Shown here: piece after piece, positions 52,201 to 59,601 of the stretch
Layout of the letters: every line of letters starts with the position of its first letter
Position numbering within the stretch: the first letter of the stretch is position 1
NCBI GenBank assembly: GCA_947385425.1
Contig: CANDKY010000003.1
Coordinates: 1-64,000 of the forward strand
Length of the DNA stretch: 64,000 bases
DNA from: an uncultured Lachnospiraceae bacterium
GTDB taxonomy: Bacteria > Bacillota > Clostridia > Lachnospirales > Lachnospiraceae
Direction of reading: 5' to 3'
Program-made: the position numbers and the translations under genes
The notes under the pieces: model-generated
Database searches by the model: none
The model's input: only the letters and a program-made list of their open reading frames with translations
What the model was told of the DNA's origin: nothing

Positions 52201-53835
52201 GATATCGCAGCCAACCCCTTGTGGCTGGATATGCTTCCGGAAAAAATTGTTTTTGATGCGCTCTCAAAGGGAGAGAAGGGGTTGTGCACTGCGACGGTTG
52301 GGTTGGTTGATTATGTCCGCACGCAGGAACAGAAACCGCTCACCTTTGATTTTTCCCAGGTCGGCCATATTGGCCTGTATGGTGCAAGCGGTACGGGTAA
52401 GACAACCTTCCTGCAGACATTGGTTTACTCCATGGTTTGTGGATATGGATACTCACCGGAGGAGTTAAATATTTATGCAATGGATTTTGGAGGCCGTAAT
52501 CTGGGTTATTTGGAAGGGCTTCCCCATACGGGTGGCGTGGTATTTGCCGATGAGGAAAGCAAAGTATCTGAACTGCTCTCTGTCCTGCATGATCTGATGG
52601 ATGAGCGTAAGCGTATGTTTGCGGATAATAACTGCGGAACATTTGCTGACTTCCGTGCCGTCAGCAGGACAATATTACCTGCGGTTCTTGTTTTGGTGGA
52701 TAATTTTGCATCTTTTCATGATAAGTATATGGATATGTCTGACCGTTTTATAGAAGTGATCCGTGCGGCAAGGACGTTTGGCGTTTATTTCGTCATTACC
52801 GGGAGTACAAGAAATTCCATCTATTATAAGGTAACGGAACACATTGCGACATACTTTACACTTAAAATGAATGATCCGGGCAATTATTTGGACATTCATA
52901 ATATACGTCCCCCTGTAGTTCCCGAAGATATCAGCGGGCGCGGAATTACGGTGGCTGACAGGGAAATTGTTGAGTTTCAGACGGCGTATGCTGTAGATGG
53001 GGAGACGGAGGCAGACAGGATTTCATTTATTAATCAAAAGTATGGTGAACTGGCAGCAGCCTGGAGCGGATATTGCCCGGTTAAGCTGACTGGATATACC
53101 GATGAAACGGGGAGCAGTTCTGGTACTTCATTGGCAGACAGATATCCGTTGTCTATTAAAAGCAATCCCCCGGAGTCTGTTTGTGAAGAAAAAGGGAATC
53201 TTGTTTTGGGATCTTCCAAATCGGGGGCGTTGCTTTACGGACTGACCTTATCCGAGGATTACAAAATATGTATATGTGCCAACGGGCAGGAAAGCATGGA
53301 GGAATGTTACCGGAATGTGTTGGGAAATATCGTCCGATATAGCGACAGAAAACTGGTATTTATGGATGATGATAACGATACCTTCAGAAATGTGGCGGAA
53401 GAATATCCATTATGCAGGTATGTAAGCGGGACGGCAGCCTTGGATTCTTTTATAGAGGAATGGAAACCGGAATTGAATTCCAGGCTGGAAACGGCAGGGG
53501 AAGGCCATGTGCAGCTTTTTATTGTTATTGCGGAGTTTAATAAATTTTTCCGTATGATTTCCGATGAACAGGCAGCTTTTATGAGAAAAGTTTTCCGCTA
53601 TATAAATGCGCCGGAATATGGCATATGTTTTATCTGCGGTTTTGACGTGAACGGAAATAAAAATAATGATTATCTATTTCTGTCCCTTGTGGTTAATGCA
53701 GAGAATTATTTGTTCTGTCCCGGCTGCTATGAAAAGGCTTCTGAAAGGATAGAGTCGTTGCCGTCTGTGCAGAATATGAAACCCCGCAGCAGTTATATTT
53801 GCCTGAAAGAGAAAAGTATAGAGATAAGGTGGTGA
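49201..53835 (+). CDS. essC: EssC-type FtsK/SpoIIIE secretion ATPase with FHA domain
   Basis: The motor and selector of a type VII secretion system, 1544 residues. N-terminal FHA domain (about 110-210) with all phosphothreonine-binding marks: GR near 133, SRERH near 150 and VNG near 180. Two membrane helices (about 280-330). ATPase 1: Walker A GTTGSGKS near 720, Walker B IIIDEF. ATPase 2: GASGTGKT near 1061, with LVDNF in place of DE. ATPase 3: degenerate GSSKSG near 1337, Walker B absent. This is the usual EssC pattern, in which ATPase 1 is active and the C-terminal domains bind substrates. ATG at 49201 follows GAGGTGGTGAG. Confidence 0.93.
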   Translation: MEEFRKYQIPDFLVTFFVGERKVSRMLSEVLKNRDNSSFLRLLRLPDDFSFPFFQEEMEEAVIYTLKQGSDNEYEVTLNGHSCNERSVQSGDYYIFKNRDGSRVVKILFIAAKDLQVGYRKYKVSKDTNIFIGRTELNDISFNFSDFVSRERHAAIRIDGNGNAFLEDLKRSVGIYVNGCLVHSQQLRIYDEIFMMGLSVIYMGDFIAVCNLETESRLPVMDSFSVKTLVDGTAEKEYFVSTPRILKSLDNDEIEVDGPPSPFIADKTPAVLVIGPSLTMSLVMLASLGMSISNALSGGQLSTVITSGTMAAGMLLGSLMWPMLLRSYQKRRTVADEKYRKNRYSSYIADIEKKLIAKRERAIRLLNDSLCPSPDMLCSLLDSEERRLHLWERSYEDSDFLDVRLGLGSRPFGVRLKIPRQGFQLYEDELRDLPDKLSEKYGVLSKVPLTLDLNSNHTIGIIGSTSNMQAVLNGIILNIISLHSYDEVKLVLAASPQYADAFDDFKNVPHIWSNDKKVRFFATNTEEVHFVFNVIDEVIKKREENGEKGVLPVPHYVLIVSEPYLIEKEALLRYMYDSENKVGVTAIFAYGDITKLPKSCKTIIQSDDIRTGYYIKNKNANKFIPFEPDLADVGRIHTFARKLSRLPVKRDLRTLGIADRISFLQMYRAGNVAELDIERHWESNNSAKSLAVPIGVMAGGEVFRLDIHEAYHGCHGLVAGTTGSGKSEFLQAFILSLAVNYSPREIAFVLVDFKGGDMARPFMAKPFSPALPHLAATISNLSGNILYRALVSLEAEIKSRQRIFNEAAAALGVDKLDINSYHKYYKGGRLMTPLPHLVIIIDEFAQLKTQQPDFLAQLINVAQVGRSLGIHLILATQKPSGIVDPQIMSNSRFKVCLKVADKQDSIDMINKPDSALIKNPGRLYLQVGYDEIYECVQSGYSGADYIPTRVFMPDEEITVQMTDHTANPVHSAKLDLSGDKSDKTQLEAVVAEIVALGRKKDIAANPLWLDMLPEKIVFDALSKGEKGLCTATVGLVDYVRTQEQKPLTFDFSQVGHIGLYGASGTGKTTFLQTLVYSMVCGYGYSPEELNIYAMDFGGRNLGYLEGLPHTGGVVFADEESKVSELLSVLHDLMDERKRMFADNNCGTFADFRAVSRTILPAVLVLVDNFASFHDKYMDMSDRFIEVIRAARTFGVYFVITGSTRNSIYYKVTEHIATYFTLKMNDPGNYLDIHNIRPPVVPEDISGRGITVADREIVEFQTAYAVDGETEADRISFINQKYGELAAAWSGYCPVKLTGYTDETGSSSGTSLADRYPLSIKSNPPESVCEEKGNLVLGSSKSGALLYGLTLSEDYKICICANGQESMEECYRNVLGNIVRYSDRKLVFMDDDNDTFRNVAEEYPLCRYVSGTAALDSFIEEWKPELNSRLETAGEGHVQLFIVIAEFNKFFRMISDEQAAFMRKVFRYINAPEYGICFICGFDVNGNKNNDYLFLSLVVNAENYLFCPGCYEKASERIESLPSVQNMKPRSSYICLKEKSIEIRW

Positions 53836-53840
53836 AATTC

Positions 53841-54089
53841 ATGGATAAAATTTCTGTTACGGTAAAGATACCTGCCCTGGATGGTACATATGATTTTATA
53901 GTCCCGGACAATATGTCCGTACAGGATGTACAGAGGCTGATGATAAGGATATTGAGTGCCGAGTATGGAATTTCGGATAAAAGGAAGGATGCTATACTGT
54001 TCGATATGGAAAACTGCACTGTGCTGCGCCCGGAATGCAGCTTTGCCCAGCTTGGCATTTTGGATGGAGCCAGGCTTCTTATGATATAG
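53841..54089 (+). CDS. esaB: YukD/EsaB ubiquitin-like protein
   Basis: 82 residues with the YukD beta-grasp pattern: ISVTVKIPALDGTYDFIVPD, then DMENCTVL and LGILDGARLLMI. EsaB/YukD is a small regulator or accessory of type VII secretion. It begins five bases after the essC stop (GGTGGTGA is both SD and stop region), indicating coupling. Confidence 0.85.
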   Translation: MDKISVTVKIPALDGTYDFIVPDNMSVQDVQRLMIRILSAEYGISDKRKDAILFDMENCTVLRPECSFAQLGILDGARLLMI

Positions 54090-54110
54090 CAGGGGAAAGG
54101 GGAGGATAGG

Positions 54111-54413
54111 ATGCGGTACAGGATTAATTATACAAAGGTCATTTCACAGGCAGATTCCATATCGGATGACGCAGCCCGGCTTTCCGATCAGGTAAAACAG
54201 TTGGAACTGATGGAGCAGGATTGCCGGGCCGTATGGAAGGGCCAGGCGGCAGATGCTTTTATTGCAAAACTGAGCATGCTGCGCAGTGAGATAAACAGGA
54301 CAAGATCTCAGATGTCCGATTTGGCATCGACGATTAAATACTGTGCGGACAGAATTCAGCGTGAAGATAATGCAGCCAGAGAACGTGCTGCCATGTTGAA
54401 ATCAAGGCATTAG
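54111..54413 (+). CDS. WXG100-family protein 1
   Basis: Exactly 100 residues, all helical, with the central turn VWKGQAADAF (about residues 42-51), a WxG match. WXG100 proteins are small substrates or helper partners of type VII systems. ATG follows GGGGAGGATAGG. Confidence 0.85.
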   Translation: MRYRINYTKVISQADSISDDAARLSDQVKQLELMEQDCRAVWKGQAADAFIAKLSMLRSEINRTRSQMSDLASTIKYCADRIQREDNAARERAAMLKSRH

Positions 54414-54456
54414 TATTTATTCATAAATAATATGGAATGGAAAGGAGAGGATGATT

Positions 54457-54768
54457 ATGGCATCTACAGTTTTTGACGTAACCCCGGAAGAATTGGAGGC
54501 TTCTGCAGGCAGAATTGAGAGTAAGGCCGGTGAATTCACTAAGGCATACACCAGTATTTACACGGCGGTGACTGATCTTCGCACGAGTTATAAAGGGGAG
54601 GCAAGCGACACATTCAATCAGAGGATTGAGGGATATAAAAATGATTTCTCTGCGGCAGAAAAAGCACTGCAGAATTATGTTAAGTTTCTTCGTGAGTATG
54701 CTGCAAAGATGAAGAATACGGAAAATGACAATAAGAGTATGGCAAATGGCCTCAGTACAGGCAAATAA
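54457..54768 (+). CDS. WXG100-family protein 2
   Basis: 103 residues, two helices around a turn SYKGEASDTF (about 47-56); Trp is replaced by Tyr, as often in clostridial members. ATG at 54457, six bases after AAAGGAGAGG, not 54451. Confidence 0.8.
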   Translation: MASTVFDVTPEELEASAGRIESKAGEFTKAYTSIYTAVTDLRTSYKGEASDTFNQRIEGYKNDFSAAEKALQNYVKFLREYAAKMKNTENDNKSMANGLSTGK

Positions 54769-54799
54769 TTCAGACGATACTTTTGAAGGGAGATTTATT

Positions 54800-55105
54800 A
54801 TGGCTAATGTAGTAGTAGATTCCGCTGTTATGCGTGACAAGGCAAAGACTATTGAGAATGCGTCTGTGACTATTCAGTCACTTTATGCAGAAATGCTTCA
54901 GGAGGTCACGGCTACTGTGAATAAAATGAAGGGTACAGCCGTTGAAACCGCGAAAAAGCAGTTTGCAGGCATGCAGGGTGTTTTTGATACGTTTGTTAAT
55001 GATATGAAAGCATATAGTTCGTTCCTTAACCAGGCGGCTGATAATTACGAGGCTGCCCAACAGGAGGGTACCCAGAAAGCGGAGGAACAGGGAAAAATTT
55101 TTTAA
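54800..55105 (+). CDS. WXG100-family protein 3
   Basis: 101 residues with the turn KMKGTAVETA (about 44-53) in place of WxG, helices on both sides and a charged tail KAEEQGKIF. ATG at 54800 follows GAAGGGAG; the earlier start would overlap the previous gene. Confidence 0.75.
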   Translation: MANVVVDSAVMRDKAKTIENASVTIQSLYAEMLQEVTATVNKMKGTAVETAKKQFAGMQGVFDTFVNDMKAYSSFLNQAADNYEAAQQEGTQKAEEQGKIF

Positions 55106-55190
55106 GTATCCGGACGGGTATTTTATAACCGGCTGAGGGCGGCGGGATATGCTTTTTTCCGGCTGCCCACAAGGGAGGAGGTGATGGTGG

Positions 55191-56342
55191 ATGCCACGGA
55201 TTTATGTTGAGTTTGCCGGATTAAAGCAGATCGGCAGTAACTGTAAAACAGTTTCGTCTAAAGTAGGCTCAATCCGGTCTGATTTCCAGCGCACGGTTCG
55301 GCAGCTTGACTGGGATATAAAATTTGAGGCTGATATAAACAGGACTGCCGACAGGATAGCGGGGAAGCTTGAGCAATACGCACAGGCTTTGGAAAGCTAT
55401 CAGAGATTTGTCGATGATGCTTATAACGGGTATGTAAAACTGGATGAATATAAGGAAGTATTTGAATCGGATTTGATTAGTGCAAATGATAAAGTCTTTA
55501 CGGTAAAGCCGGAAGGGCGGTTTCAAACATTTAGCAATGAGTTTAGTGAAAAATATGGCTGGGAGGAAGCCTTATCCGGTTCCAATTATATAAGTTCTAT
55601 TTTAAATTTGGCCAGAGATATTAAAAACGGAAAAAGCTGGAAGGATTTTTTAAAGGCAGGAATGGATGTCTATCGTTTTTTAACGGGAGCGGCAAAGACT
55701 TTAAACAATTACATGAAAATTGGCAATGCAGTGGGAATGAAAACGGCTATGGCATGGTGGGCGAAGATGATTACCGGTTTAAAACCGTTAGGGCGGGCTT
55801 CGGAGGCCCAAAATCCTGTTACCCGTTTTTTTAAAAACCTGACAAACAAAACATCCCCATTCCATGCTCAGTTTAAAAACATAATTGATAATTTTAAAGG
55901 GGCAAACGGTGCAGGGAAGGCTGTGGCTGCATGGGGAGCGGTCATAGCTACCGGCGTATTGAATTATTTTAGCAACAAAGAGGAGCAGGCCAACTCAAAC
56001 GGCTCCATGTCAAACGGGAGGATGATTGCCGAGACAATAACAGAAACAGGAATAGATATTGCCCTGACTTACGGAGCTGGCATAGTAGCAGGTGCTGCTG
56101 TTACAACTGTAGCAGGTACAGTTGCCGCCCCGGGTATCCTGATAGTAGCAGCAAGCGGCGCTGTTGTGGCTGCCTTTCATGCAGGGGTCAAAGCTTTGAC
56201 CGGGAAGACGACAACAGAATGGCTTTCGGATACTATCCTTGATACGGGAGAAGCGTTTTGCAGTGCGGTCGGCAATGTTGCGAAAAATGTTTCGGAGTCA
56301 GTAGGGCGTTGGTTCGAAAAATTATCGTATGCATATACATAA
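55191..56342 (+). CDS. Putative type VII substrate: helical N-domain and hydrophobic C-domain
   Basis: 383 residues. The first 95 residues form an LXG/WXG-like helical bundle (FAGLKQIGSNCKTVSSKVGS; YQRFVDDAYNGY), fitting type VII targeting. The middle is basic. The C-terminal portion (about 275-335) is Gly/Ala-rich and hydrophobic (GAGIVAGAAVTTVAGTVAAP), similar to glycine-zipper regions of LXG effectors that insert in membranes. No nuclease or ADP-ribosyl motif is recognised and no immunity gene is evident. It is followed by DUF4176, a family repeatedly found next to LXG proteins. SD GGAGGTGAT is ten bases upstream. Confidence 0.65.
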   Translation: MPRIYVEFAGLKQIGSNCKTVSSKVGSIRSDFQRTVRQLDWDIKFEADINRTADRIAGKLEQYAQALESYQRFVDDAYNGYVKLDEYKEVFESDLISANDKVFTVKPEGRFQTFSNEFSEKYGWEEALSGSNYISSILNLARDIKNGKSWKDFLKAGMDVYRFLTGAAKTLNNYMKIGNAVGMKTAMAWWAKMITGLKPLGRASEAQNPVTRFFKNLTNKTSPFHAQFKNIIDNFKGANGAGKAVAAWGAVIATGVLNYFSNKEEQANSNGSMSNGRMIAETITETGIDIALTYGAGIVAGAAVTTVAGTVAAPGILIVAASGAVVAAFHAGVKALTGKTTTEWLSDTILDTGEAFCSAVGNVAKNVSESVGRWFEKLSYAYT

Positions 56343-56353
56343 GGGAGGGTTTG

Positions 56354-56632
56354 ATGGATATGGAAATCAGAGATTTGCTGCCGATTGGTTCCATTGTACT
56401 TTTGAAAAATGGGGAAAAACGGTTGATGGTTAACGGGATTATGCAGAGTGAAGCGGATGGAAACGGACAGGAGTATGATTACCTGGGGGTGCTTTATCCG
56501 GAGGGACATATCGGCGATCAATTTCAGTATTTATTTAACCATGAAGATGTAAGCGAAATCATTTTCAGAGGTTTTGAAGATGAGGAACGGAATGAGTTTA
56601 TGGAAAAACTTGCCGCGCTTTATGAAAAGTAA
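56354..56632 (+). CDS. DUF4176-family protein
   Basis: 92 residues with LLPIGSIVLLKNGEKRLMVN (about 8-27), YDYLGVLYPEGHIG and IIFRGFEDEER, characteristic of DUF4176, a small family associated with type VII loci of Firmicutes, where some members act as effector chaperones. ATG at 56354 follows AGGGAGGG. Confidence 0.75.
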   Translation: MDMEIRDLLPIGSIVLLKNGEKRLMVNGIMQSEADGNGQEYDYLGVLYPEGHIGDQFQYLFNHEDVSEIIFRGFEDEERNEFMEKLAALYEK

Positions 56633-57446
56633 AAATACGGCGGCAGTTTGTTTTACGCATATTGGAAAGCGTTTGAATCATGAAGATAATTTTCTTTTTT
56701 ATGGCAGGTATCTGACCTGTGATATGCAGAGAAAGATGCCGGACTGTTGCTGTGTCCATATAACTGAGGATATGAAATCCGAATACGGGGTGCATCTTTT
56801 TGCAGTCAGTGATGGTATGGGAGGACATAATGCCGGAGAAATGGCGAGCCGGATATGTGTAGAGAGACTTGCTGAGGAGGAAAAAAAGATACAGGGCTGT
56901 TCTTCGGTCAGAGAAGTGATGCTCCGGCTGCAATCGGAAATTGCGGAAATTAATACGGCTGTTTGTGAAATGGGGCGCAGGGACAGGAAATTAAAAGGTA
57001 TGGGGGCGACCCTTGTGGTATTTGCCGTCTGTGGCAGGAAATATGGAGTTTTGAATATCGGCGACAGCCGTGCCTATGCTTATATCGGCAATACACTGAC
57101 ACAGATTACAAAAGATAATACGGAAGGTCAGCGTATGCTTGATTTGGGCCTTTTGACAAGAAAAGAACTGGATGCATTTCCTGCTAAAAAGAATCTGAGC
57201 CGTTATATTGGATATGACCGGAATGGTTTTGTATTGGAAGCGGATGAGTATTATCCCGCTTTGGGAAAAGGAACCTTACTTTTGTGCAGTGACGGCATTT
57301 CTGATTTTCTTTCGGAGGATAGGATTTCTGCAATATTGGGAGCAGAAGATAGGCTGGAGGATGCGGCAGGGCGGTTGATGGAAGAAGCTGTTTCAACCTA
57401 TAATGCGGATAATGCAACTGTTATACTCATACCTTTGGGGAGGTGA
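56592..57446 (+). CDS. PP2C-family protein phosphatase
   Basis: A metal-dependent Ser/Thr phosphatase with the complete set of PP2C motifs: KRLNHEDNF, VSDGMGGHNAGE, GMGATLVVFAV, NIGDSRAYAY, LLCSDGISDFL and DNATVILI. About 275-285 residues, no membrane segment. The start is uncertain: ATG at 56592 has GAGGAA, ATG at 56622 matches the conserved N-terminus; both overlap DUF4176. It stops four bases before the kinase gene, an arrangement of opposing enzymes. Confidence 0.92.
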   Translation: MSLWKNLPRFMKSKNTAAVCFTHIGKRLNHEDNFLFYGRYLTCDMQRKMPDCCCVHITEDMKSEYGVHLFAVSDGMGGHNAGEMASRICVERLAEEEKKIQGCSSVREVMLRLQSEIAEINTAVCEMGRRDRKLKGMGATLVVFAVCGRKYGVLNIGDSRAYAYIGNTLTQITKDNTEGQRMLDLGLLTRKELDAFPAKKNLSRYIGYDRNGFVLEADEYYPALGKGTLLLCSDGISDFLSEDRISAILGAEDRLEDAAGRLMEEAVSTYNADNATVILIPLGR

Positions 57447-57450
57447 TATT

Positions 57451-59340
57451 ATGGAGCAGACAAACCTGGTCGGGAAGAGTATCTTAGGATATAATGTAGT
57501 TGAAAAACTTGGTTCCGGAGCCTTTGGCACAGTGTATAAGGTTATCAAGACAAATGCAGCCGGGCGGTACATAAGGGCATTGAAACACATTGTGATTCCG
57601 ACAGAAAAGCAATATAATTCTGTGTTAAATTCTATGGGCGGTGACATATCCAAAGCGGACAGTTATTTTTCGCAGATGCTAAACAATATCGTTTCGGAAA
57701 TCAGGATTCTAAATGAGCTTTCCGAGAAAGGCATACAGCATATCGTCAGGTATTATGAAAATGATATTCATGTCATGGAATCCCCAAAGCGGTATGACAT
57801 TTTTATATTAATGGAATATCTGACTCCCCTTGAAGATTTTATCCAGGAAACGGATTTTCGTGTCCGTGATGTTGTGGGATTGGGGCTGGATGTTCTCCAT
57901 GGTCTGCAGGCGTGCCATAACAATGGAATTATCCACAGGGATATTAAAGATGATAACATCTTTGTTTCCGAAAAGGGTGAATATAAGATTGGTGATTTCG
58001 GTGTATCAAAGGTCCTTAAAGACAGTTCCAAAGCGGAATCATTGAAAGGAACTCCGAATTTTCTTGCTCCGGAAGTATACCTGGGTAAAGAGGGCTATAC
58101 AAAATCAGTTGATCTGTATTCCCTCGGTATTGTGCTTTACAGATTATTGAATTACAGCAGGAATCCTTTTCTCCCCCGGTTTCCGGAACAGTTTTTTTCT
58201 CAGGACGAGGATGCGGCGTTTGAAGATCGTATGGGTGGAAAAACGCCGGAACTTCCTTCTCTGGGGGGAGAACGGATTGGGTATGTGATTGTCAAGGCCA
58301 TAGCCGGTGGTTCTGAGAGGTTTCAGACTGCGGACGAGTTTATAGCGGCGTTGGAATTGGCAGTGGACGGTACTTCGGCGGATATCCTTGATGAAACGAT
58401 AGGGTTTCATATAACAGACCGGAAGGCATCGGGGGGTAACCGGAGGACAGAAACGTATGGTGCAACATTAGGGGAAACTTTGCCGTTAGTTTCGCCTGAA
58501 AACTGCATGGATGGCGGCTCGATCAACAGACATTTATTTGAAAGCGTGGGAGAAATCCCTCCTGTGGAGATTCCGGAAATTGATATTGCGGTAAGGCATG
58601 GGCGAAGGGAGGAAAACGGGAATCTTTCCGCCGGTACGGGCAGTCGGGTAGTAAATATAGTACAGCCGCCTGTGAGCGGATCTGGGGAACCTGCGGCTTT
58701 GGATAAAAAGGTGATGGACAAATTTATTTTTTTAGCTCCGGTTATGGTTTTATTGATTGGGGTGGTTGCTTATTTTGTCGTAGTCCCTGATATTTATGGG
58801 AAGGTGATATCTTTTGCGGACTGGCTTTTTACGAATCCGGAAAAGGTTATAGACACACTTCGTAATCAGGACGCTGTATTGCCAAAAGTCAGCGGCATTA
58901 TCGGAATGCGGATTTTCAGTTGGGTTTGGTTGGCCGGCCTGACAGTATCTTTGTTTTTTGTCGGGAGACAATTACAGAAAAAAACGGAACCTGATGCTGT
59001 AGATGCAATTCTGACGAAGAAGGAGCCGTATCTGCTTGTACAGGAGGTAAGCGATTCCCTTAAGCGGGTAAAAACGGGTACAGACAGCGGGACGCTGGAT
59101 TCTTTGGCTCATGCTGTAAAGATGCTGGAAGAGAGGCTGGCGGTGGAAAGTGATTTTGGATACGGAAAAAATGATGTTATCAACTGTGAAAATAATATTG
59201 CAAAACAGATTCAGTTTTTATTGGATACCATTCCGTATATGGAAAAGGGGGATCTTGATGAAAATATCAATGCGATGAATGGAGCAATAGCAAATATAAA
59301 TTTTTTATTGCGGAAACGAATGGAATTAAAGAAGAGGTAG
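57451..59340 (+). CDS. Membrane Ser/Thr protein kinase
   Basis: 629 residues. The N-terminal kinase domain is intact: LGSGAFGTVYKV (about 20-31), RALK, catalytic HRDIKDDN (about 161-168), DFG (about 181-183) and APE near 205. A disordered linker (about 305-420) rich in Thr, Ser, Pro precedes two membrane helices (about 425-446 and 485-505) and a C-terminal helical cytoplasmic part (about 515-629). There are no PASTA repeats, unlike PrkC/PknB. It is the likely counterpart of the PP2C and could phosphorylate FHA ligands for EssC. ATG follows GGGGAGGTG. Confidence 0.92.
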   Translation: MEQTNLVGKSILGYNVVEKLGSGAFGTVYKVIKTNAAGRYIRALKHIVIPTEKQYNSVLNSMGGDISKADSYFSQMLNNIVSEIRILNELSEKGIQHIVRYYENDIHVMESPKRYDIFILMEYLTPLEDFIQETDFRVRDVVGLGLDVLHGLQACHNNGIIHRDIKDDNIFVSEKGEYKIGDFGVSKVLKDSSKAESLKGTPNFLAPEVYLGKEGYTKSVDLYSLGIVLYRLLNYSRNPFLPRFPEQFFSQDEDAAFEDRMGGKTPELPSLGGERIGYVIVKAIAGGSERFQTADEFIAALELAVDGTSADILDETIGFHITDRKASGGNRRTETYGATLGETLPLVSPENCMDGGSINRHLFESVGEIPPVEIPEIDIAVRHGRREENGNLSAGTGSRVVNIVQPPVSGSGEPAALDKKVMDKFIFLAPVMVLLIGVVAYFVVVPDIYGKVISFADWLFTNPEKVIDTLRNQDAVLPKVSGIIGMRIFSWVWLAGLTVSLFFVGRQLQKKTEPDAVDAILTKKEPYLLVQEVSDSLKRVKTGTDSGTLDSLAHAVKMLEERLAVESDFGYGKNDVINCENNIAKQIQFLLDTIPYMEKGDLDENINAMNGAIANINFLLRKRMELKKR

Positions 59341-59436
59341 AGGAAAGTGAATTTGTAGTATACGATAAGTGATTATAATAAAGGCCTGGGCTTGCAGGCA
59401 TAAGACTGAAAAATGAAAGAAAGGCAGGGTGATAAA

Positions 59437-59601
59437 GTGGACGTTGATATACCGGAAAAATACGATTTAGGGTATTCTGATCCGGAAGTTGTAAATGCGG
59501 GCTGGATGAGTTATGAGCAAAACCAAATAGTTGAAAGGATGAGAGAATTGCAGCGCGAGGAATATAGGAAAATATGTGAGGAATTAGATTATGGATATTG
59601 A
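59437..59601 (+). CDS. Small acidic protein upstream of the terminal membrane protein
   Basis: About 54 residues from a GTG at 59437 with AGGGTGAT upstream (an ATG at 59413 gives 62). It contains a helix EQNQIVERMRELQREEYRKI. Its stop overlaps the next start by 11 bases, suggesting coupling. No family recognised. Confidence 0.4.
   Translation: MDVDIPEKYDLGYSDPEVVNAGWMSYEQNQIVERMRELQREEYRKICEELDYGY

Noticed and set aside
49201..53835. FtsK/TraB-like DNA-transfer ATPase of an integrative element
   Set aside because: The FHA domain, two helices, three ATPase domains and neighbouring WXG100 and YukD genes point to EssC; no relaxase, integrase or type IV secretion genes are present.
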